Shown: one piece after another, positions 34,385 through 42,855 of the stretch
Layout: every line of letters starts with the position of its first letter
Numbering within the stretch: the first letter of the stretch is position 1
Origin: an uncultured Lachnospiraceae bacterium
GTDB lineage: Bacteria > Bacillota > Clostridia > Lachnospirales > Lachnospiraceae
DNA: 55,360 nt
Assembly: GCA_947175055.1 (NCBI GenBank)
Contig: CAMWLJ010000010.1
Location: 1 to 55,360, forward strand
Direction of reading: 5' to 3'
Notes under the pieces: model-generated
Database searches by the model: none
What the model was told of the DNA's origin: nothing
What the model saw: the letters and a program-made list of their open reading frames with translations, nothing else
Position numbers and translations under genes: made by a program

Positions 34385-34765
34385 ATGACACTGGCGAGTC
34401 TAACGGATTGTGAACAGTTGGTAATGAAAACGGTATGGGATGCAGAGGATGAACTAAGTCTGATGGAGATCATGCAGCGGGTGAATGATAAGTATCACAA
34501 GGATTGGAAACCACAGACGGTATCCACGTTCCTGGCCCGGCTGGTGAGGAAAGGATATCTGAGGCATTATCGCCAGGGGCGTGTGTTCTTCTATCAGATC
34601 TTAATCCCCTTGGAAGAATATAAGGGGCAGTTGACGAGTGATTACGTGGATTTCTGGAACCATAACAATGCAGATGAATTCTTATGTGCACTGGCACAGG
34701 GGAGGCCGTTACGACAGGATGAGATCGAAAGGATTCACAGACTGATCGATGGATTGGATGAATAA
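34385..34765 (+). CDS. BlaI/MecI-family transcriptional repressor, copy 2
   Basis: This 126-residue paralogue of the protein at 30936 differs at only a handful of positions; the DNA-binding segment KDWKPQTVSTFLARLVRKG has Asp for Asn. The ribosome-binding site, start and 17-nt overlap with the following M56 gene are all preserved. Because the recognition helix is unchanged, both repressors should bind the same operators, so the two cassettes are likely cross-regulated. It arose by duplication of the whole operon including its promoter. Confidence 0.92.
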   Translation: MTLASLTDCEQLVMKTVWDAEDELSLMEIMQRVNDKYHKDWKPQTVSTFLARLVRKGYLRHYRQGRVFFYQILIPLEEYKGQLTSDYVDFWNHNNADEFLCALAQGRPLRQDEIERIHRLIDGLDE

Positions 34766-36170
34766 CCTGTTCTTAGTATTGATATTGACGACGGTCACAG
34801 GGAGTGTATTCTATCTGATAGGACTTATATTCGGTAGGATATGGTCTGAAGATGACAGCAAGGTTCTGCGTTTGCAGATGCGTATGACACAATGGTCTTT
34901 TTTGCTGCCATTTGTCTATTTTGTATTGTATATATGGAAGCGGAAGTGGATGTCGACAACAGGCGGCACCGTCAATCTGTTCTACAATACGCCTATGATG
35001 CAGAGGGTGTTCGCAATACTGGGTTTTGTCTGGATAACATTGTTTGTGGTGCTGATCGTGCGTAAGTTGTACCATAGACATCGATGGATGAGAGTATTTG
35101 ACGGTAACATTCCGGAGGAAGATGCAGAGGTTGAAGCAATGTTTGCGGAAATCTGTGCTCAACTGGGCATAGCCGGTCAAGTGTCGTTGTATAGGAATGA
35201 CATGGTGAAGATGGCGTACATGCTCTACTGGCATGGATATGCGGTAGTGTTGCCGCTGAAGCGGTATACGCGAGAAGAAATAGCGGTCTTGCTTTATCAT
35301 GAATTGTGCCATTATGTAAACCGGGATCTCTATGTAAAGACCGTAAGCTGTATTGTGTCTCTGCTGCATGTGATCAATCCCCTTATGCCTAGCATGTTGA
35401 AACAACTGAATCTGGCATGTGAGGAATACTGCGACAGATGTGCATGTCAGGAAGGCGTGGAGCTGTTTAGTGAAAAGGAATATTTTCAGACGATATTGCA
35501 CGTACTGAACGAGGAAGAGAAAAAGGAACGGTATGATTTGTTAATGTTGGCAGATACAAAATCGGATTTTGAGAAGCGCGTATTGTGTATGAAACGTTTC
35601 CATGAACGCGGTGGAATCAAGAAGAGAACAGCGCTGGTATTGTCAGTCTGTTTCCTGATAGGAAGCAGCATAGCAGCTGTGCTAGCCGGGGCTGGTATGG
35701 CGGAGGCCTATTCGATAGCAGCACAAGCCACGGATATCAGGGCGGTAGACAGCGAGGAGACCTTGGTAGATGCAGAAGAGGTAGATGCGGCAAGCGATGT
35801 GGGAATGTTTGAAGAGCTTACGCGGATGTATGACCTGGGTGCAGATAATGTAATCGTGATGGAACAAGAGGAAATAGCAGCAGGAGCCTGTATCTACATT
35901 GACTGGACGCTTGGGCCGGGAGAGACGGGTATGATTCCAGAATTCTCAAAGGAAACAGATGATATGATTTCAATCATGATAGTAGGGGAGCCGGATGATA
36001 TCAGTTATCAGATGGGAATCAGGGATCCGAATGAGCTTATACGATATGTGGATGGCAGGGGGCATCTTAGCTATGGTTTTTCCGTTACGGAACATGGGGA
36101 GTACTGTTTTTTTGTAACCAACCTTGACAGTTCAAGAAATTTGCAGATCAAGGGGACTGTCATCGAGTAG
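34749..36170 (+). CDS. M56-family membrane metalloprotease (BlaR1/MecR1-like), copy 2
   Basis: This 473-residue paralogue of the protein at 31300 has the same layout: N-terminal helices, zinc motif LYHELCHYVNRDL, late TM segment (ALVLSVCFLIGSSIAAVLAG) and an external domain ending FVTNLDSSRNLQIKGTVIE. The external part diverges more than the protease part around residues 310-370, while the last 100 residues stay close. This could mean that the linker is free to vary or that the copies sense different ligands. No penicillin-binding domain is seen. Confidence 0.88.
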   Translation: MDWMNNLFLVLILTTVTGSVFYLIGLIFGRIWSEDDSKVLRLQMRMTQWSFLLPFVYFVLYIWKRKWMSTTGGTVNLFYNTPMMQRVFAILGFVWITLFVVLIVRKLYHRHRWMRVFDGNIPEEDAEVEAMFAEICAQLGIAGQVSLYRNDMVKMAYMLYWHGYAVVLPLKRYTREEIAVLLYHELCHYVNRDLYVKTVSCIVSLLHVINPLMPSMLKQLNLACEEYCDRCACQEGVELFSEKEYFQTILHVLNEEEKKERYDLLMLADTKSDFEKRVLCMKRFHERGGIKKRTALVLSVCFLIGSSIAAVLAGAGMAEAYSIAAQATDIRAVDSEETLVDAEEVDAASDVGMFEELTRMYDLGADNVIVMEQEEIAAGACIYIDWTLGPGETGMIPEFSKETDDMISIMIVGEPDDISYQMGIRDPNELIRYVDGRGHLSYGFSVTEHGEYCFFVTNLDSSRNLQIKGTVIE

Positions 36171-36238
36171 GGTGGAGGGCAGATTTGGGGTTCTTCAAAG
36201 TGATATCTATGACAAAATCTGCTCTTTGGCGGATATTG

Positions 36239-36312
36239 CGAGGGTCGAATACCCCGCAGCTTGCTGTGCTACAAATTTGATGTTACGTCAGCTTGCTGCG
36301 GGGATTCGACTT
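36239..36312 (+). repeat. Family D long-hairpin repeat
   Basis: GTCGAATACCCCGCAGC (36245-36261) pairs with GCTGCGGGGATTCGAC near 36296-36311, with one bulged base, around a loop of about 34 nt. It matches 5605-5680. It lies in the 372-bp gap after M56 copy 2, where no gene is seen. Confidence 0.7.
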
Positions 36313-36407
36313 ATTTAAGGAACTGTTAAGATTAATTTTTTTCACAGTTCTTAAGTTCATATTTTAATGACATAAGCGGCAAGAACAGCACAATTTGGCG
36401 CAAACTA

Positions 36408-36448
36408 ACAAAAGAAGAGCACCAAGGACCATAGTGGTTCCTGTACTC
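36408..36448 (-). terminator. Terminator of XRE regulator 1
   Basis: On the minus strand GAGTACAGG pairs with CCT..GTGCTC and ACC with GGT around a short loop, followed by TTCTTTTG. It lies about 95 bp beyond the stop of the regulator gene. Confidence 0.6.
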
Positions 36449-36542
36449 TCCTAAATCTTGAAATCTTAATACATTTCTGAAATTTCTCTCGTTCGATCGT
36501 TATAAGTGTCCCGCGCTACAAGCTAATATATTAGACTGATTA

Positions 36543-36980
36543 CTAAAATTCAATAGGAAGAGAAAGAAGCTTTCTTTGATCCTCAAGTTCCTGTAACAGA
36601 TCTACCAGGGGTTCTTCCCCATTTCTTATACGCTGCATAGTATTGCGCAGGGTTAAGAGCTCATAGTAATCCAACAGAGCTTTCAGATTCCGCTGATCTA
36701 ACGTCATAACCGTATTGAGCAGGTCGCTTACGGTAAAATCGGGTATGAGCGGTTTGTTTAACAGAGTGATACTCGCTCTATAGTCTGTGCGTTGTAACAG
36801 GTAATCTGTGGATACGTCGAAGAAATCAGCCAATTTGATCAGAGTTTCGTAGTCAGGCGAATGGACACCTTTCTCGTAATTGGATATTGTTGCTACGGTC
36901 ACATTCAGGTAAGCTGCTACTTCTTTTTGAAGAATATTCTTTTCTTTGCGCAGGCTTGCCAATAATTCCCCAAGTTTCAT
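36543..36980 (-). CDS. XRE-family helix-turn-helix regulator 1
   Basis: The 145-residue protein has an N-terminal HTH_3 domain: LRKEKNILQKEVAAYLNVTV, ATISNYEKGVHSPDYETLIK and LADFFDVSTDYLL. A C-terminal region of about 75 residues (TVSDLLNTVMTLDQRNLKAL ...) is shared with the neighbouring paralogue. The start at 36980 follows GGGAGA on the minus strand. It is probably a stand-alone regulator with an oligomerisation or sensing tail; the target is unknown. Confidence 0.88.
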   Translation of the reverse strand: MKLGELLASLRKEKNILQKEVAAYLNVTVATISNYEKGVHSPDYETLIKLADFFDVSTDYLLQRTDYRASITLLNKPLIPDFTVSDLLNTVMTLDQRNLKALLDYYELLTLRNTMQRIRNGEEPLVDLLQELEDQRKLLSLPIEF

Positions 36981-37217
36981 AAATCTTCTCCCGCACACAA
37001 CGAGCACAAGCCCGGGGTGCTCAGATTGCACATGAAAGGTACTTATGCTCGTCTTTTGTAGTAAAAAGTCATTTTATCTGATTTTAGGATACTTTCATTA
37101 TAATGTGAATACGATTAAACCATAAGAATAAAAAATGGTGAAAATTGGAAAATAATTAATGAATCGTTAAGTCAAAGAGTTAAGAACACTATATTTTCTC
37201 AAAAGAATGCATAACAA

Positions 37218-37255
37218 TAAAGGAGTATCTGAAATTTTGCCAATTACGATACTCC
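37218..37255 (-). terminator. Terminator of XRE regulator 2
   Basis: On the minus strand GGAGTATC (37248-37255) pairs with GATACTCC (37222-37229), followed by TTTATTGTT. It lies just beyond the stop of the second regulator. Confidence 0.65.
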
Positions 37256-37268
37256 TGGTTAAGTGTAT

Positions 37269-37628
37269 CTATATTACATGCTTAGAAGAATTACGCAGCG
37301 ACAACAGCTCATAGTAATCAACCAACAGTTCCATACTGCGTTGGTCTAACTTAATGATCGCATTCAACAGATCGCTTACGGTATAGTTAACGAAAAGCGG
37401 TTCGTTCAAAGAGTTGATACTTGCCTTGTAGTCCGTTCGCTGCAATAGATAGTCGGTAGATACATCGAAGAAATCCGCCAGCTTGACAAGTGTTTCAAAG
37501 TCAGGTGTATGAACGCCATTTTCATAATTGGATATAGTAGCAACAGTTACTTTCAGGTAGGATGCTACTTCCTTCTGTAAAATACCTCGTTCTTTACGTA
37601 ATTCTGTAAGTAATGCCCCAAATCCCAT
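37269..37628 (-). CDS. XRE-family helix-turn-helix regulator 2 (paralogue)
   Basis: The 119-residue protein is homologous along its length to regulator 1 (LRKERGILQKEVASYLKVTV, ATISNYENGVHTPDFETLVK, TVSDLLNAIIKLDQRSMELL) but lacks the last 26 residues. It has its own GGGGAGAG ribosome-binding site and its own terminator, so the two tandem paralogues are separately transcribed. Conserved recognition helices suggest overlapping targets. The 304-bp gap upstream (37629-37932) is AT-rich with no gene. Confidence 0.88.
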   Translation of the reverse strand: MGFGALLTELRKERGILQKEVASYLKVTVATISNYENGVHTPDFETLVKLADFFDVSTDYLLQRTDYKASINSLNEPLFVNYTVSDLLNAIIKLDQRSMELLVDYYELLSLRNSSKHVI

Positions 37629-37932
37629 ATCTCTCCCCGGTACACCAACGTGAGAACTGGTGTGGTGCTCACAGTGTATTCCTGTTTATCTTTTGTAAAA
37701 TAAATATATGCTTAATTTTAAGGTAATTTTACGATAAAGGAAATCTGAATAAATAATACGAATATAAAACAGAAAAATATGGGTAAAAAAATAAATTAAT
37801 CATTAATATTAATATGGAGTACGTTAAGTCGACCGTTTTTCAGTCAATTTCTATCAGAACTTGAAAATCGGCGTGGTAGGGAGTAGTATATATTAGGGTG
37901 CTGCGATTCACGACAGCCAGTTGAAAGGAACA

Positions 37933-38814
37933 ATGAAGATAATGAAGAAATTAGGAAGAAACGATCACTGCTGGTGCGGGAGTGGCAGAAAGTATAAAGC
38001 ATGTCATATGGCCTTCGATGAGAAAATTGAGCATTATGCGTTACAGAGACATATCGTTCCTGGTCATGATCTGATCAAAACTCCGGAGCAGATTGAAGGG
38101 ATCAGGCAGAGCAGTAAGCTGAATATTGCGATTCTGGATGAAATTGCGGACAAGATTCATATCGGCATGAGTACAGAGGAAATAGACCGTATCGTAGTGG
38201 ATATGACAAAGCAGATGGGAGGAATTTCGGCGACGCTTGGCTACGAAGGGTATCCCAAGAGTGTATGTACTTCGATCAATGAGGTGGTCTGCCACGGTAT
38301 TCCGGATCCTGAGCGGTTATTACAGGATGGGGATATCGTTAATGTGGATGTGTCCACGATCTATAATGGATATTTTTCGGATTCTTCACGGATGTTTATG
38401 CTGGGGGATGTGGCTCCGGAGACTAAGAAGCTGGTGCAGGTGGCGCGGGAGTGCATCGATATAGGGCTGGAACAGGTGAAACCCTGGAACTTCTTGGGGG
38501 ATATGGCGCAGGCCATCAATGATCATGCGCGGGCCAATGGCTATTCCATTGTCCGGGAGATTGGCGGTCATGGTGTTGGCCTGGATTTTCATGAGGAGCC
38601 TTTTGTCAGTTTTGTGACCAGCAGAGGAACGGAGATGCTGATGGTTCCCGGTATGGTATTTACGATAGAGCCGATGGTGAACATGGGCAAAGCGGACATC
38701 TATATCGATGATGCAGATGGGTGGACAGTATATACGGAAGATGGAAAGCCGTCTGCACAGTGGGAAGTAACGGTGGTAGTGACGGAAGAAGGATACGAGA
38801 TATTAACTTATTAG
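37933..38814 (+). CDS. map: Methionine aminopeptidase type I with SEC-C zinc tag
   Basis: The 293-residue enzyme removes the initiator Met from nascent proteins. The N-terminus carries a SEC-C motif, RNDHCWCGSGRKYKACH, which binds zinc and may contact the ribosome. The metal ligands are Asp in DIVNVDVS, Asp in GYFSDSSRM, His in IGGHGVGLDFHEEP, Glu in FTIEPMV and Glu in QWEVTVVV, all present. This N-terminal extension is common in Clostridia. ATG 37933 is used; ATG 37942 or TTG 37921 are possible because AAAGGA at 37924 fits none perfectly. Confidence 0.94.
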   Translation: MKIMKKLGRNDHCWCGSGRKYKACHMAFDEKIEHYALQRHIVPGHDLIKTPEQIEGIRQSSKLNIAILDEIADKIHIGMSTEEIDRIVVDMTKQMGGISATLGYEGYPKSVCTSINEVVCHGIPDPERLLQDGDIVNVDVSTIYNGYFSDSSRMFMLGDVAPETKKLVQVARECIDIGLEQVKPWNFLGDMAQAINDHARANGYSIVREIGGHGVGLDFHEEPFVSFVTSRGTEMLMVPGMVFTIEPMVNMGKADIYIDDADGWTVYTEDGKPSAQWEVTVVVTEEGYEILTY

Positions 38815-38854
38815 TGTAATGTGTATGTGTGTGAAATTTCGTTTGTATGGGTTG

Positions 38855-38897
38855 AAGTCAGGATACATCTGGGTTAAAGGTGTCTCCTGACTTTTTT
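38855..38897 (+). terminator. Terminator downstream of map
   Basis: AAGTCAGGA (38855-38863) pairs perfectly with TCCTGACTT (38885-38893), and the T run continues to 38897. It separates map from the coiled-coil gene. Confidence 0.85.
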
Positions 38898-39089
38898 ATA
38901 TGAGAAAATTTGTGCAGTATTCCGGTATTGTAAAACCAGGCGTCTTCTGTTATCTTATCTATACAATCTTTGGATTCATTTTGAAGTATACTTTATTCCG
39001 TGTATCGTACGGCACGGGTCTCAGGCATATCGCCGCTGATTTCCAAATGTTGAGTCTGACAAACTAATCATGAGAGGAAAGGATATTTT

Positions 39090-40028
39090 ATGAAAGACTT
39101 TATGACTAAGATTTTAGATTATTTGAACGAGAGGAGAAACGATCCTGAAAGACGTGAGAGCCAGCTGTCAGTTGTGATCATTGGGGCAGTGGCGGTTGTG
39201 GTCATCGTTCTTCTGCTGTTGTTGCTGTGGGGCTATACGGTACGGGAGCGCAGGCAGAAGGAGGAGGCCGAGATGGAAGCGGCTTTTGAGGATGTGGAAG
39301 AGGAGGACAGGTTCGTGACGGAAACCTTTGAGGAGGAGGCGGAGATATATATGTCCCAGAATGACGGACAGGATCTGCTTCGTCAGGAATATCTGGAGAG
39401 CATCGAATATCTGAATGAGAAGGTGGAAGAACTTCTCAGTTCCATGACGCAGATCGAACAGAATCTGTCGGAGACGATCATAGAGTATCGGGAAGGAGAC
39501 CAATCTATCCTGAAGCAGATTGAAACCCTTTATGCGGAGGTTACTTCGATCGTGCAGAATCTTAAGCTGACCGAGACGAAATTGTATGATCTGATCGATA
39601 TTGTACAAGTCATGGATCAGAAGACGATTCCTATGATCCAGCAGCAGATTATGGAGATCCGCCAGGATATGGGGAAGGCACAGACAGATATTTCAAGTCT
39701 GTATGAGAAGATCGCGGCACTGCAGCAGGAGGATGTAAAGCTCTGGGCCGGGATAGAGGATGTTAAGAAGTCCTTGAAGAATGCTATTGATAAGAATATG
39801 ACGGAAGTCAATAACCAGCTGGATATTCTGCTGAATCAGTTTGACTCGCTCGTAGACCAGCTGGGGGCAGTTGAGAATCAGCTGGGTACGGTAGAGAACC
39901 AGTTGGGCACGGTGGAGGATCAGGTTGGTGAGGTAGAGAACCGACTGCAGGGTTTATCCACAAGAACTTTGAAATACCGCTATGATGCGGAGAACAATAC
40001 GCTTTATCTGGAGCCATATACGGAATAG
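39090..40028 (+). CDS. Single-TM coiled-coil protein of unknown function
   Basis: This 312-residue protein is not recognised as a named family. Residues 1-25 are charged and cytoplasmic, 26-49 form one very hydrophobic helix (VVIIGAVAVVVIVLLLLLLW), and a Glu-rich stretch follows. About 180 residues of coiled coil run to near 290. Close to the end the seven-residue unit QLGTVEN repeats four or five times (QLGAVEN, QLGTVEN, QLGTVED, QVGEVEN). The tail ends TLYLEPYTE. It may be a spacer or scaffold spanning the wall region. It precedes two exported proteins and may work with them. Confidence 0.7.
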   Translation: MKDFMTKILDYLNERRNDPERRESQLSVVIIGAVAVVVIVLLLLLLWGYTVRERRQKEEAEMEAAFEDVEEEDRFVTETFEEEAEIYMSQNDGQDLLRQEYLESIEYLNEKVEELLSSMTQIEQNLSETIIEYREGDQSILKQIETLYAEVTSIVQNLKLTETKLYDLIDIVQVMDQKTIPMIQQQIMEIRQDMGKAQTDISSLYEKIAALQQEDVKLWAGIEDVKKSLKNAIDKNMTEVNNQLDILLNQFDSLVDQLGAVENQLGTVENQLGTVEDQVGEVENRLQGLSTRTLKYRYDAENNTLYLEPYTE

Positions 40029-40053
40029 GGCAGCAGATTGCGAGACTGCGGTT

Positions 40054-40112
40054 TATACTTACAGCCTTATGTCGGTTTTAGCAAGATACCCATGAAGAGG
40101 GTTGTAAGTATA
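40054..40112 (+). repeat. 10-bp inverted repeat downstream of the coiled-coil gene
   Basis: TATACTTACA (40054-40063) and TGTAAGTATA (40103-40112) are perfect inverted copies 39 bp apart. It may act as a weak terminator or an operator before the exported-protein genes. Confidence 0.5.
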
Positions 40113-40149
40113 TCTGTAGTGATGAGCAGAAGGTCAGGCAGAGCAGTAG

Positions 40150-40345
40150 ACAGTTAAAATGGCAATTCTGTCGGAGAAGGTGCAAGAGGAGACAGAAAAG
40201 AACACAGCTAAGACGATGATACTGCAGGAGAAGACGCAGGAGGCGACGGAAAAGAAGTAGAGTAGAAGACGGTTAAGATGGCAATTCTGCCGGAGAAGGT
40301 GCAAGAAGAGACGGAGCAGAAGCGGAACAGAAGACAGTTGAGATG
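40150..40345 (+). repeat. Decayed minisatellite, about 3.3 units of 54-65 bp
   Basis: Units begin at 40150, 40204, 40269 and 40334 with ACAGTTAAAATGG, ACAGCTAAGACGA, ACGGTTAAGATGG and ACAGTTGAGATGA. Each full unit continues with a GGAGAAG-GCA(A/G)GA-GAGAC-like stretch. In one frame they read as MAILSEKVQEETEKN-like heptad segments broken by stops, so they could be the remains of a coiled-coil gene. They fill most of the 351-bp gap. Confidence 0.65.
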
Positions 40346-40379
40346 ACAATAAAGAACAATAGTACAGGAAAGGAATGGG

Positions 40380-41102
40380 ATGATACGAATGAAGAGAAAA
40401 GGAACCGGTAAGAGCGGAATACTGTGGGGAAGGAAGATTCGCCGGGATGTGATCAGAAAGTCGGGAGTAAACAGGCTGACAGGCAGTCGTGTAAGCGTAA
40501 AGTCTGTCAGATATGTGAGGAAAGTGATCGTACTGTGTGCCGGTGCGGTCAGTGCAGGCGTACTGTTTCTGGGAACACCGGCCAGGGCTGCCGGAGAGAC
40601 CGGTCAGTTTCACAGCAAAGGGGTGATTCGGTACGCGGACAGCACAGGACAGGAAGTTATTCTGGATGCGCAGGACCTGCAAGTGCTTTTTCAATATGCC
40701 GCTGAGGGCAAAGGAGGATTGTCTCAGGCGCTTGGCGGCGTTGGAACCAAACTGACCGGAGGGGGTCAAAACTATCAATACACGAGAGAACCGGGTGCGG
40801 AAGCATCGATCGGGCGACTGGAGACAATGGCTGATCTGCAGGCTGTCAGTTTTGACTTACTTCTGCAGGCACTGTCGGAATCGCAGACACTTCCGGACGG
40901 TTATGAAGAGAACTGGACTTTGGCATGCGCAGACAATATGACGCTGGGCCGGGCAGCTTTTGCAGATGGGATTCTGGCGCGGGGGAACAACAGAGATTTG
41001 CTGGAACATTACGTAAGAGGCTGGCTGGAAGGCAGCGGATGTGCGGGGTATGAGGCAGTATATGATGAGGAAGGCAGGTGGATAGGTTATCGTGAGAAGT
41101 AG
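40380..41102 (+). CDS. Exported protein of unknown function, paralogue A
   Basis: The 240-residue protein has a very basic N-terminus of about 47 residues, then a hydrophobic segment (VIVLCAGAVSAGVLFLG) and a likely signal-peptidase site TPARAAG. The mature part has GQFHSKGVIRYADS, LDAQDLQVLFQY and ADNMTLGRAAFADGILARGN, all matched in the next protein (SFSSRGIIRYE, MDAADLQGIHDH, ADNISRGKAAWVDGILLLGN). No known domain is recognised. Its stop codon lies inside the next gene, so the two are co-translated and probably act together outside the cell. Confidence 0.75.
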   Translation: MIRMKRKGTGKSGILWGRKIRRDVIRKSGVNRLTGSRVSVKSVRYVRKVIVLCAGAVSAGVLFLGTPARAAGETGQFHSKGVIRYADSTGQEVILDAQDLQVLFQYAAEGKGGLSQALGGVGTKLTGGGQNYQYTREPGAEASIGRLETMADLQAVSFDLLLQALSESQTLPDGYEENWTLACADNMTLGRAAFADGILARGNNRDLLEHYVRGWLEGSGCAGYEAVYDEEGRWIGYREK

Positions 41103-42306
41103 ACAGAAGACAGGTAAAAGATATATTTGGGGAATCCCGGCAGTGCTGTTCGGAATCATAATGGTGTCAGGGATTTCGAAGGGAGAAACCGTATTGGCGT
41201 CAGGATCGTCAGGATCTTTTTCCAGCAGAGGGATCATCCGGTATGAGCAAGCTGTTATGGATGCGGCGGATCTACAGGGTATTCATGACCATGTTATAGA
41301 GAAGAAGAACGCGGCAGCGGGAGTGCTGCAGCAGATCGGAACGAAGTTCAGACAACAGGAAGGAGGGATAGTCTTTGACAGGGATCCGGATGCGGCACAG
41401 GGCGATATAGATTTGTCGCAGCTTGGATGGGCAGCGATCACGCAGGCAGCTGCGGATTCCCAGAAGATTCCGGAGGGATTGTCTGTCTTAAATCCTGGGG
41501 CTGCCATGCATATCGAAGGTGTGCAGGAATCTACAGAACATTATGTGCCGGCTTCTGCGGATAATATATCGCGCGGCAAAGCTGCCTGGGTGGACGGAAT
41601 CTTGCTGCTCGGGAACGGAGCCGATAACGACAAGGCCTATCAGGCAGGAATACGAGACGGCGGCGAAGGACGTGTGCCGGAATTCTTGTATCCTTTGTAT
41701 GAGGTGCAGGAAGCGTCCGTAGAGATCCGGCATGTGCACATAGGTAACATGGAAGAGGAAGAAGAGGGAATTTCCGGATGCTATCATAATTACAAGGAGA
41801 CGAAGACTAAGACGGATACATGCGGCACTGAGCTGATAAAGACTGACGTAACCTGGTATCCGAATCCCGAAGAGCCGGATGGCGGTTCCTGGCATGGCGG
41901 GTTTTATACGTGTCCATACCATAGTGGTGTGTATGAATCTTCCGGGAAATGTACCTATTCTAAGAAGGTTACGACGACCATATGGCATCATGAGTGCGTA
42001 TGTGGTCTGGAGGATGCGGTATATGCCAGGCTGCGGATCGGCGGGGTGGACGCGGATTACATAGACAGAGCGATCAGACTGGAGGCAGTGTTGGAAGAAG
42101 GAGATGCATATGAGCAGCTGGCCTGGCAGAGCGAGGACAGGATGATATGGTCTGACGAAGCAGGTAATGTTCTGGGCACGATGCAGAACTTGGATGTACA
42201 GGCACCCGGTATTTATCGGTGCAGTATAAATGTGTCAAATGAGGATATAGATAATAAGGAGATAAGTGTGACAGTCAGAGTTTCAGGTGTGGTACTCGGG
42301 AATTGA
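41092..42306 (+). CDS. Exported protein of unknown function, paralogue B with Cys-rich and Ig-like tail
   Basis: The 404-residue protein begins at GTG 41092, overlapping paralogue A by 11 nt. A signal peptide (WGIPAVLFGIIMVSGISKG, then VLASG) precedes a domain of about 170 residues homologous to paralogue A. A Cys/His-rich segment follows (SGCYHNYKE, DTCGTEL, YTCPYHSG, HHECVCG), which could form disulphides or bind metal. The end (YEQLAWQSEDRMIWSDEAGN ... APGIYRCSINVSN) looks like a bacterial Ig-like domain. This suggests a surface or secreted assembly; no family is recognised. Confidence 0.75.
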   Translation: MRSRQKTGKRYIWGIPAVLFGIIMVSGISKGETVLASGSSGSFSSRGIIRYEQAVMDAADLQGIHDHVIEKKNAAAGVLQQIGTKFRQQEGGIVFDRDPDAAQGDIDLSQLGWAAITQAAADSQKIPEGLSVLNPGAAMHIEGVQESTEHYVPASADNISRGKAAWVDGILLLGNGADNDKAYQAGIRDGGEGRVPEFLYPLYEVQEASVEIRHVHIGNMEEEEEGISGCYHNYKETKTKTDTCGTELIKTDVTWYPNPEEPDGGSWHGGFYTCPYHSGVYESSGKCTYSKKVTTTIWHHECVCGLEDAVYARLRIGGVDADYIDRAIRLEAVLEEGDAYEQLAWQSEDRMIWSDEAGNVLGTMQNLDVQAPGIYRCSINVSNEDIDNKEISVTVRVSGVVLGN

Positions 42307-42447
42307 CAAGAGAGTTTTTTTGTGATACTCTACCCTCATATAGTATCTGTAACAACCCGTAACTTGGCAAATGTAATCTGAGCGGAATGTGATTCCGGTA
42401 TGGGGTTGCAGATATATGGGGTGACTGTAAACGAACAGTGAAAGCGA

Positions 42448-42725
42448 CGACGAAGAGAGTAGGTAGAGGAATCCTTTCCAGAGAACATTCCGTGCGCTGA
42501 GAGGAATGAAGAGATGAATCTACTGAATATGGCTTCCGAGCAGTGTGCCTGAGCCGACAGGGGTTAGGGTACAACAGGTTCCGCCTGTTACAGCGGCAGA
42601 GTATGGTAGTACTCGCTGAGGCTGGCTTTGTGAGAAGCCGGCGAAGAGAAGTGGTAACACGGTATACATCCGTCTTCTTATTTTCATTATGTTTGTGACA
42701 TGGTGAATATGGGAAGACGGTTTTT
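42448..42725 (+). ncRNA. T-box riboswitch, methionine type
   Basis: This leader lies in the 549-bp gap before metG. Stem I opens with AGTAG (42458-42462) and closes with CTACT (42520-42524); the candidate specifier codon is ATG at 42514-42516. The T-box GAAGTGGTAACACGG (42648-42662) has UGGU to pair with a tRNA ACCA end. Antiterminator and terminator are mutually exclusive: GAAG and CGG can pair with CCG-T-CTTC (42670-42677), which otherwise pairs with GAAGACGG (42713-42720) followed by TTTTT. Uncharged tRNA-Met should allow read-through into metG. Confidence 0.9.
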
Positions 42726-42855
42726 GTATCATGGGACACTTGCTTATGAAGTGCGCGTTCACGGACGGCACAGCAGTGCACAGTCCTGTTTCCGTCAGCT
42801 TCTATAGTAGAAGAACAGTATTTGCACAATAATATTTACAGAAAAGAGGGATATC

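Noticed and set aside
30936..36170. Idea that the BlaI/M56 pairs are a beta-lactam resistance locus.
   Set aside because: No beta-lactamase or PBP gene is present and the M56 external domains show no SxxK or KTG motifs.
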